A stretch of DNA of 64,000 nt from Candidatus Dormiibacterota bacterium (GTDB lineage Bacteria; Chloroflexota; Dormibacteria; Dormibacterales; Dormibacteraceae), in contig JAMXLM010000018.1 of assembly GCA_024280995.1 (NCBI GenBank), positions 434,001-498,000 of the forward strand, in the 5' to 3' direction. Under the pieces are notes generated by a model that did no database searches, had not been told where the DNA came from, and worked only from the letters and a program-made list of their open reading frames with translations. The position numbers and the translations under genes were made by a program. Below are positions 38,889-46,647 of this stretch, piece after piece (position 1 is the first letter of the stretch; every line of letters begins with the position of its first letter).

Positions 38889-39534
38889 GGCCTGGGTCCG
38901 CCGCCACGCCGAGGCGCTGATCACAGCGCTCGGGCGGACGCCGCTCACGCCCAACCAGGTCACGGTCGTGGGTGTCGTCCTCACCTTTCTTGCGGCCGGG
39001 CTGATCGCTTTCGGGCACCTGCGGTGGGCGGGCGTCGTCCTGATCCTGGCCGCGACGTGCGACATCCTGGACGGCGCGCTGGCAAGATCGACGAACGCCG
39101 CGTACCCGTACGGCGCGTTCCTCGACTCCACGCTCGACCGCTACGCGGAGGGCGCCGTCTACCTCGGTCTGGCCGCGTACTTCGTGAGCTTCCACCCACC
39201 GCTCCAGGAGTGGCTGGTGCTGGCCACCCTGGCGGCGCTGGCGGGGTCGTTCCTGGTCAGCTACGTTCGCGCCCGAGCGCAGAGCCTGGGATTCGTCTGC
39301 AAGTCGGGCCTGTTCCAGCGGCCCGAGCGGGTGGTCGCGACGGTCTTCGGGCTGCTGCTCGGCGGGTGGTGGCTCTACGCGATCGTCTTCCTGCTAGCGG
39401 TCGTGACCAACATCACGGCGCTGCAGAGGATTCGCGAGGTCTGGCTGCAGGGCCGCGCCCAGCGCCTGGAGCGGGAGCGCGAGGTGGCGGCGAAGGCAAA
39501 GGCGCCGCGCGCGGCGCCGCCGCAGACTCCGTGA
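38869..39534 (+). CDS. CDP-alcohol phosphatidyltransferase (PgsA/PIP synthase-like)
   Basis: Membrane enzyme that transfers a phosphatidyl group from CDP-diacylglycerol to an alcohol. The 221-residue protein has the full motif D65-x2-D68-G69-x2-A72-R73-x8-G82-x3-D86-x3-D90 and about six helices. The context (PimA-like, PatA-like) favours phosphatidylinositol phosphate synthase. Start GTG at 38869 has the strong ribosome site GGAGGTGA just before it and overlaps the previous gene by 20 bp. The C-terminal 35 residues are basic and alanine-rich. Confidence 0.88.
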   Translation: MFTTRFEAWVRRHAEALITALGRTPLTPNQVTVVGVVLTFLAAGLIAFGHLRWAGVVLILAATCDILDGALARSTNAAYPYGAFLDSTLDRYAEGAVYLGLAAYFVSFHPPLQEWLVLATLAALAGSFLVSYVRARAQSLGFVCKSGLFQRPERVVATVFGLLLGGWWLYAIVFLLAVVTNITALQRIREVWLQGRAQRLEREREVAAKAKAPRAAPPQTP

Positions 39535-40481
39535 GCGATCCGTTCGCGGGCATCGTCGGGCACGCCCAGGCGCTCCGCCAGCTGAGCGCGCAGCTGTCCA
39601 CCGGCCGGCTGGCCCACGCCTACCTGTTCGTCGGCGAGGCGGGGCTCGGCAAGGCGACGGTCGCACGCGCGCTTGCCTCAGCGCTTCTGCCGGAGGCGCC
39701 TTTGACCCGCCACCCCGACTACTGGGAGGACGACCGGAACAAGCTCATCCACGTCAACGAGATCCGGCTGATACCCGACAAGCCCGCCGAGTTCCACGAG
39801 CTCACGCTGCAGCAGTTCATCAACCTGAAGCCCGCGGTCGGCGGCCATCGCGTCGTCCTGGTGACCAACGTCGGGAGGCTGCGCGACGAGTCGCAGGGCG
39901 TCCTCCTCAAGACGCTCGAGGAGCCGCACCCGCACCGCGTCATCGTCCTGACGACGCCGAGCCTCAACCCGTTCGTCGTCCTTCCCACCGTGGTGTCCCG
40001 CTGCCAGCGCGTGTTCTTCCATCCCGTGCCGGCGCCGGAGATCGAGGCGCTGTTGACGGCGCACGGGACGGAGCCGAAGCGCGCGAAGCTGCTGGCCGAG
40101 CTGTCGAGCGGCCGGCCGGGTTGGGCCATGCGGCGCGCGGGCGATGAGCGGGTCATCGAGCTCCACCATTCGTGGACTCGACGGCTCGAGGAGATATTCG
40201 GCGCGCCCGCGGACGTTCCGCTGGTCGTGGCCGCGCAGCTGGACGCGGAGCAGATGGGATGGCGGCGCAGCGAAGGCGGAGAAGAGGATCCGGCGCTGTT
40301 CGCGATGGCGAGCTGGCAGATCGAGCTGCGCAGGCGGATGCTGGCCAGCAGCGGTCGCGAGCAGGGTCGTTGGGCACGGTTGCTCGAGCTCTCGTATGAC
40401 ACGCTGGGCTACCTCGAGCAGAACGTCTCGCCCCGGGTCGCGCTGGAAACTTTTCTGCTCGAATGCCGAAAGGCGTCGTAA
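39531..40481 (+). CDS. holB: DNA polymerase III subunit delta' (HolB-like)
   Basis: Clamp-loader subunit. The 316-residue protein has DPFAGIVGHAQALRQLSAQLSTGRLAHAYLFVGEAGLGKAT at its start, the ESQGVLLKTLEEPHPHRVIVLTT segment and PTVVSRCQRVFF. The P-loop reads GLGKAT, slightly degenerate, as is common for delta'. The zinc module with four cysteines that normally follows the P-loop is missing: SALLPEAPLTRHPDYW joins directly. GTG at 39531 overlaps the previous stop (GTGA). A replication gene in the lipid operon is not rare; it is usually next to tmk. Confidence 0.85.
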   Translation: MSDPFAGIVGHAQALRQLSAQLSTGRLAHAYLFVGEAGLGKATVARALASALLPEAPLTRHPDYWEDDRNKLIHVNEIRLIPDKPAEFHELTLQQFINLKPAVGGHRVVLVTNVGRLRDESQGVLLKTLEEPHPHRVIVLTTPSLNPFVVLPTVVSRCQRVFFHPVPAPEIEALLTAHGTEPKRAKLLAELSSGRPGWAMRRAGDERVIELHHSWTRRLEEIFGAPADVPLVVAAQLDAEQMGWRRSEGGEEDPALFAMASWQIELRRRMLASSGREQGRWARLLELSYDTLGYLEQNVSPRVALETFLLECRKAS

Positions 40482-41509
40482 GGAAGGCCCTGGAGGGCTT
40501 CCGGCCGTACGTCCCCGGCGAGCAGCCGCCCGACGGCGAAGGCTGGATCAAGCTCAACACCAACGAGTCGCCGCTTCCGCCTTCGCCAAAGGTGCTCGCG
40601 GCGATCAAGGCTGCCGCCGACGAATCGCTGCGTCTGTATCCGAGCGCAACGGCGCGGCCCGCACGCGAGGCGATCGCGCGCCACTTCGGGCTCGATCCTT
40701 CGCGCGTCGCCGTCGGCAACGGCGGCGATGAGCTGATCGACCTCTGCTTCACCGCGTTCGCGGGTCCGGGCGAGACCGTGGCTTATCCGATGCCGACGTA
40801 TCCGCTGTTCGACCCGCTGTGCCGGATCCACGAGGCGCGCGCATCGACGCATCCGACCGAGACCTTCGACGAGCTGCCACCCAGCCTCGGCGCCGACCCG
40901 GCGCGGTTGAAGTTCATCGTCAACCCGAACTCCCCGACCGGGGCGTTGTTCGACGCGCAGGACGTGGAGGCGGTGGTCACCGCTTCGAGCGGCGTCGTCG
41001 TGGTCGACGAGGCCTACGTCGACTTCGCACCGCGCTCGGCCGTCGACCTGCTCGAGCGGCACGGCAACGTGCTGATCCTTCGCACCTTCAGCAAGTCGTA
41101 CGCGCTGGCCGGAATGCGTGTCGGCTTCGCGCTCGGCGCGCCCGAGCTGATCGAGGCGCTCGACTCGGTGAAGGACTCGTACAACGTCGACCGTCTCGCC
41201 GTCGTCGCCGCCGTGGCGGCGATCGAGGACGATAGCTACCACCAGGCCCTGGTCGATGAGGTCGTGCGCAACCGCGGTGAGCTCGCGAGCGCCCTCGCCG
41301 AGCTCGGCTTCGAGGTCGTGCCGTCAGCGACCAACTTCGTCTTTGCGCGGCCGCCGAAGCCCGCATTCGAGGTTGCGACGGCCCTCCGCGAGCGAAAGAT
41401 CCTGGTCCGCCATTACGATCGAGACCCGATCGCCGGTTGGATTCGGGTGACGGTCGGCACGCGTGAGCAGCACGACAAGCTGCTCGCCGCCTTGAAGGAG
41501 ATCTTGTGA
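40463..41509 (+). CDS. hisC: Histidinol-phosphate aminotransferase
   Basis: PLP enzyme of histidine synthesis, 348 residues. It has LNTNESPLPPSP, VGNGGDELIDL, the PNSPTGALF loop, VVVDEAYVDF and the Schiff-base lysine in TFSKSYALAGMRVGF. The family is close to aromatic aminotransferases, so dual use is possible. The ATG at 40463 overlaps the delta' gene by 19 bp. With solitary hisA elsewhere, the histidine genes of this organism appear scattered. Confidence 0.93.
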   Translation: MPKGVVRKALEGFRPYVPGEQPPDGEGWIKLNTNESPLPPSPKVLAAIKAAADESLRLYPSATARPAREAIARHFGLDPSRVAVGNGGDELIDLCFTAFAGPGETVAYPMPTYPLFDPLCRIHEARASTHPTETFDELPPSLGADPARLKFIVNPNSPTGALFDAQDVEAVVTASSGVVVVDEAYVDFAPRSAVDLLERHGNVLILRTFSKSYALAGMRVGFALGAPELIEALDSVKDSYNVDRLAVVAAVAAIEDDSYHQALVDEVVRNRGELASALAELGFEVVPSATNFVFARPPKPAFEVATALRERKILVRHYDRDPIAGWIRVTVGTREQHDKLLAALKEIL

Positions 41510-42072
41510 CGGTACCGACGCGGGACGAGACGTGGGAGCTGGTCACCTCGATGACGCAGTCGGAGCAGCTGCGCCGGCACATGCGCAGCGTGTCCGCGGC
41601 GATGGAGGCCTACGCGCGGCGCTTTGGCGAAGATCCCGAACGCTGGGCCGTGCTCGGCCTGATCCACGACTGGGACTACGAGACGGGGCCGACCAAGGAA
41701 CAGCACCCGATGCGCGGGATCGAGATGCTGCGCGAGAAGGGCTGGCCGGAGGACATCCTCGACGACATCGCTTCGCACGCCGATTACCTGGACGTGCCTC
41801 GCGACACCAACGCGCGCAAGGCGCTTTACGCGGTCGACGAGATGTGCGGATTCATCATCGCGTGCGCGCTGGTCAAGCCCGACAAATCCCTGAGCGCCGT
41901 CGAGCCCAGCACCGTGCGCAAGAAGATGAAGGACAAGGCGTTCGCGCGCGGCGTGCACAGGGAGGAGCTCGTCGCGGGCGCCGAGGTCCTCGGGGTACCC
42001 TTCGACGAGCACGTGGAGTTCGTCCGCGACGCCCTGAAACCAATCGCCGGCGAGCTGGGCCTGAACCCATGA
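41506..42072 (+). CDS. HD-domain hydrolase
   Basis: A 188-residue metal-dependent phosphohydrolase-like protein. The HD fold shows H25 in RRHMRSVS, the HD pair H54-D55 in GLIHDWDYE, then HPMRGIEML and SHADYLDVP; a distal VDEMCG Asp completes the set. This is the layout of HDIG-type hydrolases related to HD superfamily proteins found near histidine or nucleotide genes. Substrate unknown. GTG at 41506 overlaps the hisC stop, and the stop overlaps the next ATG. Confidence 0.85.
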   Translation: MTVPTRDETWELVTSMTQSEQLRRHMRSVSAAMEAYARRFGEDPERWAVLGLIHDWDYETGPTKEQHPMRGIEMLREKGWPEDILDDIASHADYLDVPRDTNARKALYAVDEMCGFIIACALVKPDKSLSAVEPSTVRKKMKDKAFARGVHREELVAGAEVLGVPFDEHVEFVRDALKPIAGELGLNP

Positions 42073-43037
42073 GCCGGATCTTGTTGATGCATCCGATCCT
42101 CGATCCCGGACCTCAGATCCTGGCCGAGGCGGCCGAGGTAATCGCCTATCCCGCTGGAGGTCCGCTCGACGAGGCGAGCATCCGTCAAGCCGCGGAAGGA
42201 TGTGTCGGCATCGTCAGCCAGCTGATGGATCCGATCCGCGAGACCGTTCTTTCCACTCCGGGTCTCAAGTGCGTGAGCAACGTTGCCGTCGGCTTCGACA
42301 ACATCGACGTCGCCGCGGCGACTGCGCACAAGGTGATGGTCACCAACACGCCGGGGGTGCTCGACGATGCCACCTCCGACTTCGCCTTCACGTTGCTGAT
42401 GACCACCGCGCGGCGCGTGGTCGAGGCGGACCACTTCATTCGCTCGGGCCAGTTCCACGGCTGGGCGATCGACATGATGCTCGGCCAGGACATATACGGC
42501 GCCACGCTCGGCATCATCGGCATCGGCCGCATCGGTCGCGGTGTGGCGCATCGAGCGAAGGGTTTCAACATGCGCATCCTCTACTACGATCCCCAGCCGC
42601 TCCCCCAGGAGGCGGAGGAGCAGCTTGGCGCGACGCGCGTCGACCTGAACCGCTTGATCGCCGAGTCGGACTTCATCTCCGTCCACGTGCCTCTGACGCC
42701 GGAGACGCAGCACCTCATCAGCACGCCACAGTTCAACGCGATGAAGCGCAACGCGATCCTCGTCAACACATCGCGAGGCCCCGTGATCGACGAGGCCGCC
42801 CTCGTCGAGGCGCTCAACGCCAAGAAGCTTGCCGGCGCGGGCCTGGACGTTTACGAGCGCGAGCCGGCAGTGCACCCGCACCTGATCCCGATGGCCAACG
42901 TCGTCCTGGCGCCTCACATCGCGAGCGCCACCGTGCGCACACGCTCCGAGATGTCGGCGATGGCCGCCCGCAACATGGCGACCGCGGTCCGTGGCGGACG
43001 CCCGCCGAACTTGTTGAACCCCGAGGTCAAGCGATAG
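42069..43037 (+). CDS. D-isomer 2-hydroxyacid dehydrogenase (glyoxylate/hydroxypyruvate reductase-like)
   Basis: NAD(P)-dependent reductase of 322 residues. Motifs: VSNVAVGFDNIDVAAAT with TNTPGVLDDATSDFAFTLLM, the cofactor fold GATLGIIGIGRIGRGVA, VHVPLTPETQHLI, the catalytic Arg in NTSRGPVIDEAAL, Glu in GLDVYEREP and His in LAPHIASAT. The wording is closest to GyaR-type glyoxylate reductase, which yields glycolate or glycerate. Glycerate kinase at 19.7 kb may act downstream. ATGA junction with the HD gene. Confidence 0.92.
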   Translation: MSRILLMHPILDPGPQILAEAAEVIAYPAGGPLDEASIRQAAEGCVGIVSQLMDPIRETVLSTPGLKCVSNVAVGFDNIDVAAATAHKVMVTNTPGVLDDATSDFAFTLLMTTARRVVEADHFIRSGQFHGWAIDMMLGQDIYGATLGIIGIGRIGRGVAHRAKGFNMRILYYDPQPLPQEAEEQLGATRVDLNRLIAESDFISVHVPLTPETQHLISTPQFNAMKRNAILVNTSRGPVIDEAALVEALNAKKLAGAGLDVYEREPAVHPHLIPMANVVLAPHIASATVRTRSEMSAMAARNMATAVRGGRPPNLLNPEVKR

Positions 43038-43057
43038 CCGTCTCACTTAAGTACAAG

Positions 43058-43837
43058 CTGCTCGCGTTGGACCTCGACGGCACGATCCTGGCCATGGACC
43101 TCACGCTCGATCCTCGCGACGTCGACGCGGTCCAGCGCCTGGTCGGCGCAGGCATGACGGTGATCGTGTGCACGGGGAGGCCGTACCCAGGCGCGGTGCC
43201 ATGGGTGACGAGTCTGGGGCTGACCGGGCCGATCGTCTGCTACCAGGGCGCGCAGGTGCGCACGCTGGAGGGTGGGACTCTCCTCGACCACGGCATCCCG
43301 CACGACGTGGCGATGGAGGTCATCCGCTTCGCCCGCGCCCGCGATCTGCACATCCAGGCCTACCGCGATGACAAGCTCATCGTCGAGCGCGACCGGCCCG
43401 AAGCGCACATCTACGCCGAGCACGCGAGCATGCAGGTGCACGTCGTCGGCGACCTCGACGAGGCGATGGGACCGACGACTCCGAAGCTCGTGATCGTGGC
43501 GGCGCCGGCAACGCTGGAAGTCCTGCTGCCGGAGGCGCGCGAGAGCTGGAAGGGGCGTCTCAACGTCGCCACCTCGACGCCGGACTACCTCGAGTTCACG
43601 AGCGTGGAGAGCGACAAGGCGTCGGCGCTGCGTTTCCTGTCCGAGCGTTTGGGTGTCGCACAGGGCGAGGTCGTCGCGGTCGGCGACGGCCGCAACGACG
43701 CCTCGATGATCGCGTGGGCGGGGCTCGGAGTGGCGGTCGACGGTTCGCCCGCGGAGGTGATCGCGGCGGCCGACAGGACCATTCCCGGACCGGGCCAGGG
43801 CGGAATCCCCGAGCTCGCGTCGCTGTTGCTTTCGTAG
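43058..43837 (+). CDS. Cof-type HAD family phosphatase, probable CTG start
   Basis: A HAD-superfamily phosphatase of about 259 residues. It has the nucleophile motif LLALDLDGTI, VIVCTGRPYPGAV (motif II), DKASALRFLSERLG (Lys of motif III) and VGDGRNDASMIAWAGLGVAV (motif IV). The family start is the strand KYKLLALDLDGT. No ATG, GTG or TTG precedes it in frame; the choices are CTG at 43058, a later TTG at 43067 that loses the strand, or an ATA that overlaps the upstream TAG at 43034. I favour CTG. Substrates are typically sugar or nucleotide phosphates. Confidence 0.85.
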   Translation: MLALDLDGTILAMDLTLDPRDVDAVQRLVGAGMTVIVCTGRPYPGAVPWVTSLGLTGPIVCYQGAQVRTLEGGTLLDHGIPHDVAMEVIRFARARDLHIQAYRDDKLIVERDRPEAHIYAEHASMQVHVVGDLDEAMGPTTPKLVIVAAPATLEVLLPEARESWKGRLNVATSTPDYLEFTSVESDKASALRFLSERLGVAQGEVVAVGDGRNDASMIAWAGLGVAVDGSPAEVIAAADRTIPGPGQGGIPELASLLLS

Positions 43838-44644
43838 ATGGGCACCTTGTTTGTCGTCTACGCGCATCCCGACGACGAGATCGGAAACAGCGGCGCGATG
43901 ATGAAGGCGAAAGCTCAGGGCCACCGCGTCGTGCTGGTGACCGCAACGCGCGGCGAGGTCGGCGAGATCTACAACATGGACGAGGCCGCGTCGCGTCCCC
44001 GTCTGGGCGAGATCCGCGAGGCTGAGCTGCGGGCGGCCGGCGAGATCATCGGCGTCGACCGGCAGGAGTTCCTCGGCTATCGCGACTCCGGCATGGTCGA
44101 CACGCCGGACAACAAGGACCCTCGCTCTTTTCAGCAGGCAAGGCTCGACGAATCCGCGGGAAAGCTGGCCGCGATCCTGCGCGAGGAACGGCCGGACGTC
44201 GTCGTGACCTTTGGCGACGACGGCATCTACGGGCACCCTGACCACATCAAGGCGCACCACGTCACGAACGCCGCACTCGACCTGCTGGAGCGTGAGGGTT
44301 CGCCGGTGAAGAAGCTGTACTACATGGCGATTCCGCGGTCGTTGATGCAGGCCTTCGTCGATCAGTTTCCCGACCAGGCGCAGGAGCAGGCGGGGCGGAA
44401 CATGCGGGTGGCCGGAACGCCTGACGAGCTGATCACCGCGCAGGTTGACGTCCGCGATTACGTGGCGCGGAAGCGCGAAGCCTCGGCCGCTCACGTCAGT
44501 CAGAACGACCCGAACTCGTGGTTCGCCAAGATCCCGGAACAGATCTACGAGACCGCGTTCGGGACCGAGTACTACCAGCTCGCGAGGGGCAAACCGGGAT
44601 CGAGGCTGCCGGAGTCAGACCTCTTCGCGGGGGTCGACTCGTAG
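43838..44644 (+). CDS. LmbE/PIG-L family deacetylase
   Basis: Zinc-dependent N-deacetylase or amidase of 268 residues. The zinc motif is H10-P-D-D-E14 (VVYAHPDDEIGNS), with the third ligand in YGHPDHIKAHH. The family includes MshB and Mca of mycothiol metabolism and the GlcNAc-PI deacetylase. In the present operon, next to PIM-type genes, a GlcNAc-inositol substrate is tempting but not shown. The ATG follows the HAD stop directly. It is the last gene before a pair of palindromes. Confidence 0.88.
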   Translation: MGTLFVVYAHPDDEIGNSGAMMKAKAQGHRVVLVTATRGEVGEIYNMDEAASRPRLGEIREAELRAAGEIIGVDRQEFLGYRDSGMVDTPDNKDPRSFQQARLDESAGKLAAILREERPDVVVTFGDDGIYGHPDHIKAHHVTNAALDLLEREGSPVKKLYYMAIPRSLMQAFVDQFPDQAQEQAGRNMRVAGTPDELITAQVDVRDYVARKREASAAHVSQNDPNSWFAKIPEQIYETAFGTEYYQLARGKPGSRLPESDLFAGVDS

Positions 44645-44668
44645 GGCGGGGCCGCCTTCCCCTTTTTT

Positions 44669-44732
44669 CGCCATTCGGGCACGAATGGCCCGAATCAGGC
44701 CCGTGCCCCTCGCCATTCGGGCACAAATGGCG
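44669..44732. repeat. Palindrome pair A (two 22-bp units)
   Basis: Unit A1 at 44669-44690 has the perfect core GCCATTCG-GGCA-CGAATGGC; unit A2 at 44711-44732 has the same core with AAATGGC as 3' arm. Unit starts are 42 bp apart, with a 20-bp spacer. No T-tract follows a hairpin in the direction of transcription, so these are not ordinary terminators. Confidence 0.85.
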
Positions 44733-44784
44733 GAGGTTAACGACCTGGGTTGCTCTTTGAGGCACGTCGCCGGATCGTGGTCGG

Positions 44785-45660
44785 GTGTCTTCGAGACGCG
44801 TGCCCGCAGCGCTCAAGCAAGGTCCATTCACGATCGCCGAAGCCCGCGAACTCGGCGTGACCCGCTCCCGGCTGCGCGGAGCTGACTACCGTCCGCTGGG
44901 TGCCGGCTTATATCGCTGGGCCGGCCTCGAGCTGAGTCCGGAGCTCCTCCTCGCCGCGGTTTGGCGGCGACTCCCAATGGAGGCAGCCTTCTGCGGCTGG
45001 ACCGCGGCCTGGCTGCATGGTCTCGACTGTGCGCCTTGCAATCCGATCGAGGTCAACATGCCCGAGCCGACCGGCAGCAGTCGTCGTTCGGGCGCGGCCG
45101 TTCGCCGATACGAGATGCAGCCGGACGAGATCGTGTCCCGGCGCGGCATGCCGTGCACCGCGGCGTTGCGCACAGTTGTGGACCTTGGCGGACGCATCGC
45201 ATTGACGGATGGAGTCATTGCCGCGGATCTGTTTCTACACAGGCGACTGGTCAGCCTGGAGGAGCTTCACGCGTACGTTCGCGGACACGCAGGCAAGAAG
45301 GGCGTCGCGCGGCTCCGCCGTGTCCTTCGCTATGTCGAGCCTAAGTCCGAGTCGGCCATGGAGACCCGACTGCGGATGCTGCTCGAGCTAGGCGGATTGC
45401 CTCGGCCGGAATCTCAGGTTCCCATCCACGACGACCAGGGTCGGTTCCTCGGACGGCCGGACTTGCTTTACCGCCAACAGCGATTGGCGATCGAATACGA
45501 CGGCGCCAATCACCGCGAGCGGTTGACCAGCGATGACCAGCGCCAGAACGGCCTCGTCGGGGCCGGATACCGGCTCCTTCGTTTCACGGCCCCCGACGTG
45601 CTGGCCACGCCCGAATCGGTCGTGACGCAGGTGCGCCAGGTCCTCGGCCGCGCCGCCTGA
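44785..45660 (+). CDS. DUF559 nuclease-like protein with AbiEi-like N-terminal domain
   Basis: A 291-residue protein. The N-terminal part (QGPFTIAEARELGVTRSRLRGADYRPLGAGLYRWAG) is a winged-helix like that of AbiEi-type antitoxins; a middle part has LPMEAAFCGWTAAWLHGL and TAALRTVVDLG. The C-terminal 100 residues are a DUF559/Vsr-like PD-(D/E)xK fold: GRPDLLYRQQRLAIEYDGANHRE, then LVGAGYRLLRFTAPDV. Family members are widespread in actinobacteria but uncharacterised. GTG at 44785. It is alone between two mirrored palindrome pairs, unlike the operons on both sides. No AbiEii toxin gene is next to it. Confidence 0.85.
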   Translation: MSSRRVPAALKQGPFTIAEARELGVTRSRLRGADYRPLGAGLYRWAGLELSPELLLAAVWRRLPMEAAFCGWTAAWLHGLDCAPCNPIEVNMPEPTGSSRRSGAAVRRYEMQPDEIVSRRGMPCTAALRTVVDLGGRIALTDGVIAADLFLHRRLVSLEELHAYVRGHAGKKGVARLRRVLRYVEPKSESAMETRLRMLLELGGLPRPESQVPIHDDQGRFLGRPDLLYRQQRLAIEYDGANHRERLTSDDQRQNGLVGAGYRLLRFTAPDVLATPESVVTQVRQVLGRAA

Positions 45661-45675
45661 CCGGGGCGCGAATCG

Positions 45676-45738
45676 CGCCATTCGGGCACAAATGGCGGCG
45701 GTATGCATCCGAAACGCGCCATTCGGGCACGAATGGCT
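45676..45738. repeat. Palindrome pair B (two 22-bp units)
   Basis: Unit B1 at 45676-45697 has the AAATGGC form and unit B2 at 45717-45738 has the perfect core, the mirror order of pair A. Starts are 41 bp apart with a 19-bp spacer of unrelated sequence. Confidence 0.85.
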
Positions 45739-45774
45739 GAAGGGGGTGACCTCTCGTAGACTCGACCCCGAGTC

Positions 45775-46647
45775 ATGGAAGTCCTCAAGATCACCCCGCG
45801 CGGGTACTGCCACGGCGTGGTCGACGCCTTCCGCATCGCCAAGCGCGTGCGTGAGGAGACGACCGGGCCGGTGCACATGCTGGGGATGCTCGTCCACAAC
45901 ACGCACGCCACCGACGACCTGCAGGCTCAAGGCATAGCGCTCGTGGATCAGCCCAACCGCCTGCAGGGCCTCGAGCACATCAAGGAAGGCACCGTGATCT
46001 TCACGGCTCACGGCGTTTCGCCGCAGGTGAAGGAGCGCGCGGTCGAGCTCGGTCTCACCCCGGTCGACGCGACGTGCTCCGACGTCGTGCGCACGCACGA
46101 GCTCGTCGCCGACCTGGCTCGCAAGGGCTACGAGGTCGTCTACATCGGCCGGAAGGGGCACCCGGAGCCTGAGGGCGTGATGGGAGAGGCGCCCGGCAGG
46201 GTGCACCTCGTCCAGGAACCTGCGGACATCGACGCCCTCGACCTGCACGGCGACCGGATCGCGGTCACCTGCCAGACGACGCTGTCGGTTTGGGACACCG
46301 AGGACCTGATCGGGCGCGTGCGCGCTCGCTATCCGCAGGCCGAGGTCTACAACGAGATCTGCCGCGCGACGCAGGAGCGCCAGGAGGCGGCCGTCGAAGC
46401 GGCCAAGGAGGTCGACGTCGTCATCGTGGTCGGCAGCCCGCGGTCATCCAATTCCCTTCGCCTGGTCGAGGTGGTGAAGAAGCTCGGGCACAAGCCGGCC
46501 TACCTGGTCGATCGACTGGAGGACCTGCAGGTCGAGTGGTTCCGCGGCGCCAAGCGGGTCGGGGTGACCAGCGGGGCTTCGACGCCGACGCAGCTCACGC
46601 GTCGGGTGATCGAGCACCTGGAGGCACTGGAGGGAGTCACCTCCTAG
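45775..46647 (+). CDS. ispH: 4-hydroxy-3-methylbut-2-enyl diphosphate reductase
   Basis: Last enzyme of the MEP isoprenoid pathway. The 290-residue protein has three cysteine ligands of the [4Fe-4S] cluster, C12 (GYCHGV), C101 (DATCSDV) and C196 (NEICRAT), plus LVHNTHATDDL, FTAHGVS and KGHPEPEGVMGE. A TAGACT box lies at 45757-45762, 12 nucleotides before the ATG. The 3' end overlaps the convergent MaoC-like gene within CTAG. Confidence 0.97.
   Translation: MEVLKITPRGYCHGVVDAFRIAKRVREETTGPVHMLGMLVHNTHATDDLQAQGIALVDQPNRLQGLEHIKEGTVIFTAHGVSPQVKERAVELGLTPVDATCSDVVRTHELVADLARKGYEVVYIGRKGHPEPEGVMGEAPGRVHLVQEPADIDALDLHGDRIAVTCQTTLSVWDTEDLIGRVRARYPQAEVYNEICRATQERQEAAVEAAKEVDVVIVVGSPRSSNSLRLVEVVKKLGHKPAYLVDRLEDLQVEWFRGAKRVGVTSGASTPTQLTRRVIEHLEALEGVTS

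Noticed and set aside
44661-44690. Palindrome A1 with T-run as an intrinsic terminator of the LmbE gene
   Set aside because: The T-run precedes the hairpin on the plus strand; in minus sense the hairpin is followed by A residues. Neither strand gives stem then T-tract.
44785-45660. Complete type IV AbiE toxin-antitoxin system
   Set aside because: The AbiEi-like N-domain is present but no nucleotidyltransferase toxin (AbiEii) gene is adjacent; the protein carries its own DUF559 domain.
44669-45738. Palindrome pairs as a CRISPR array
   Set aside because: Only two units per locus, highly palindromic units, no cas genes, and the pairs are far apart with a gene between.
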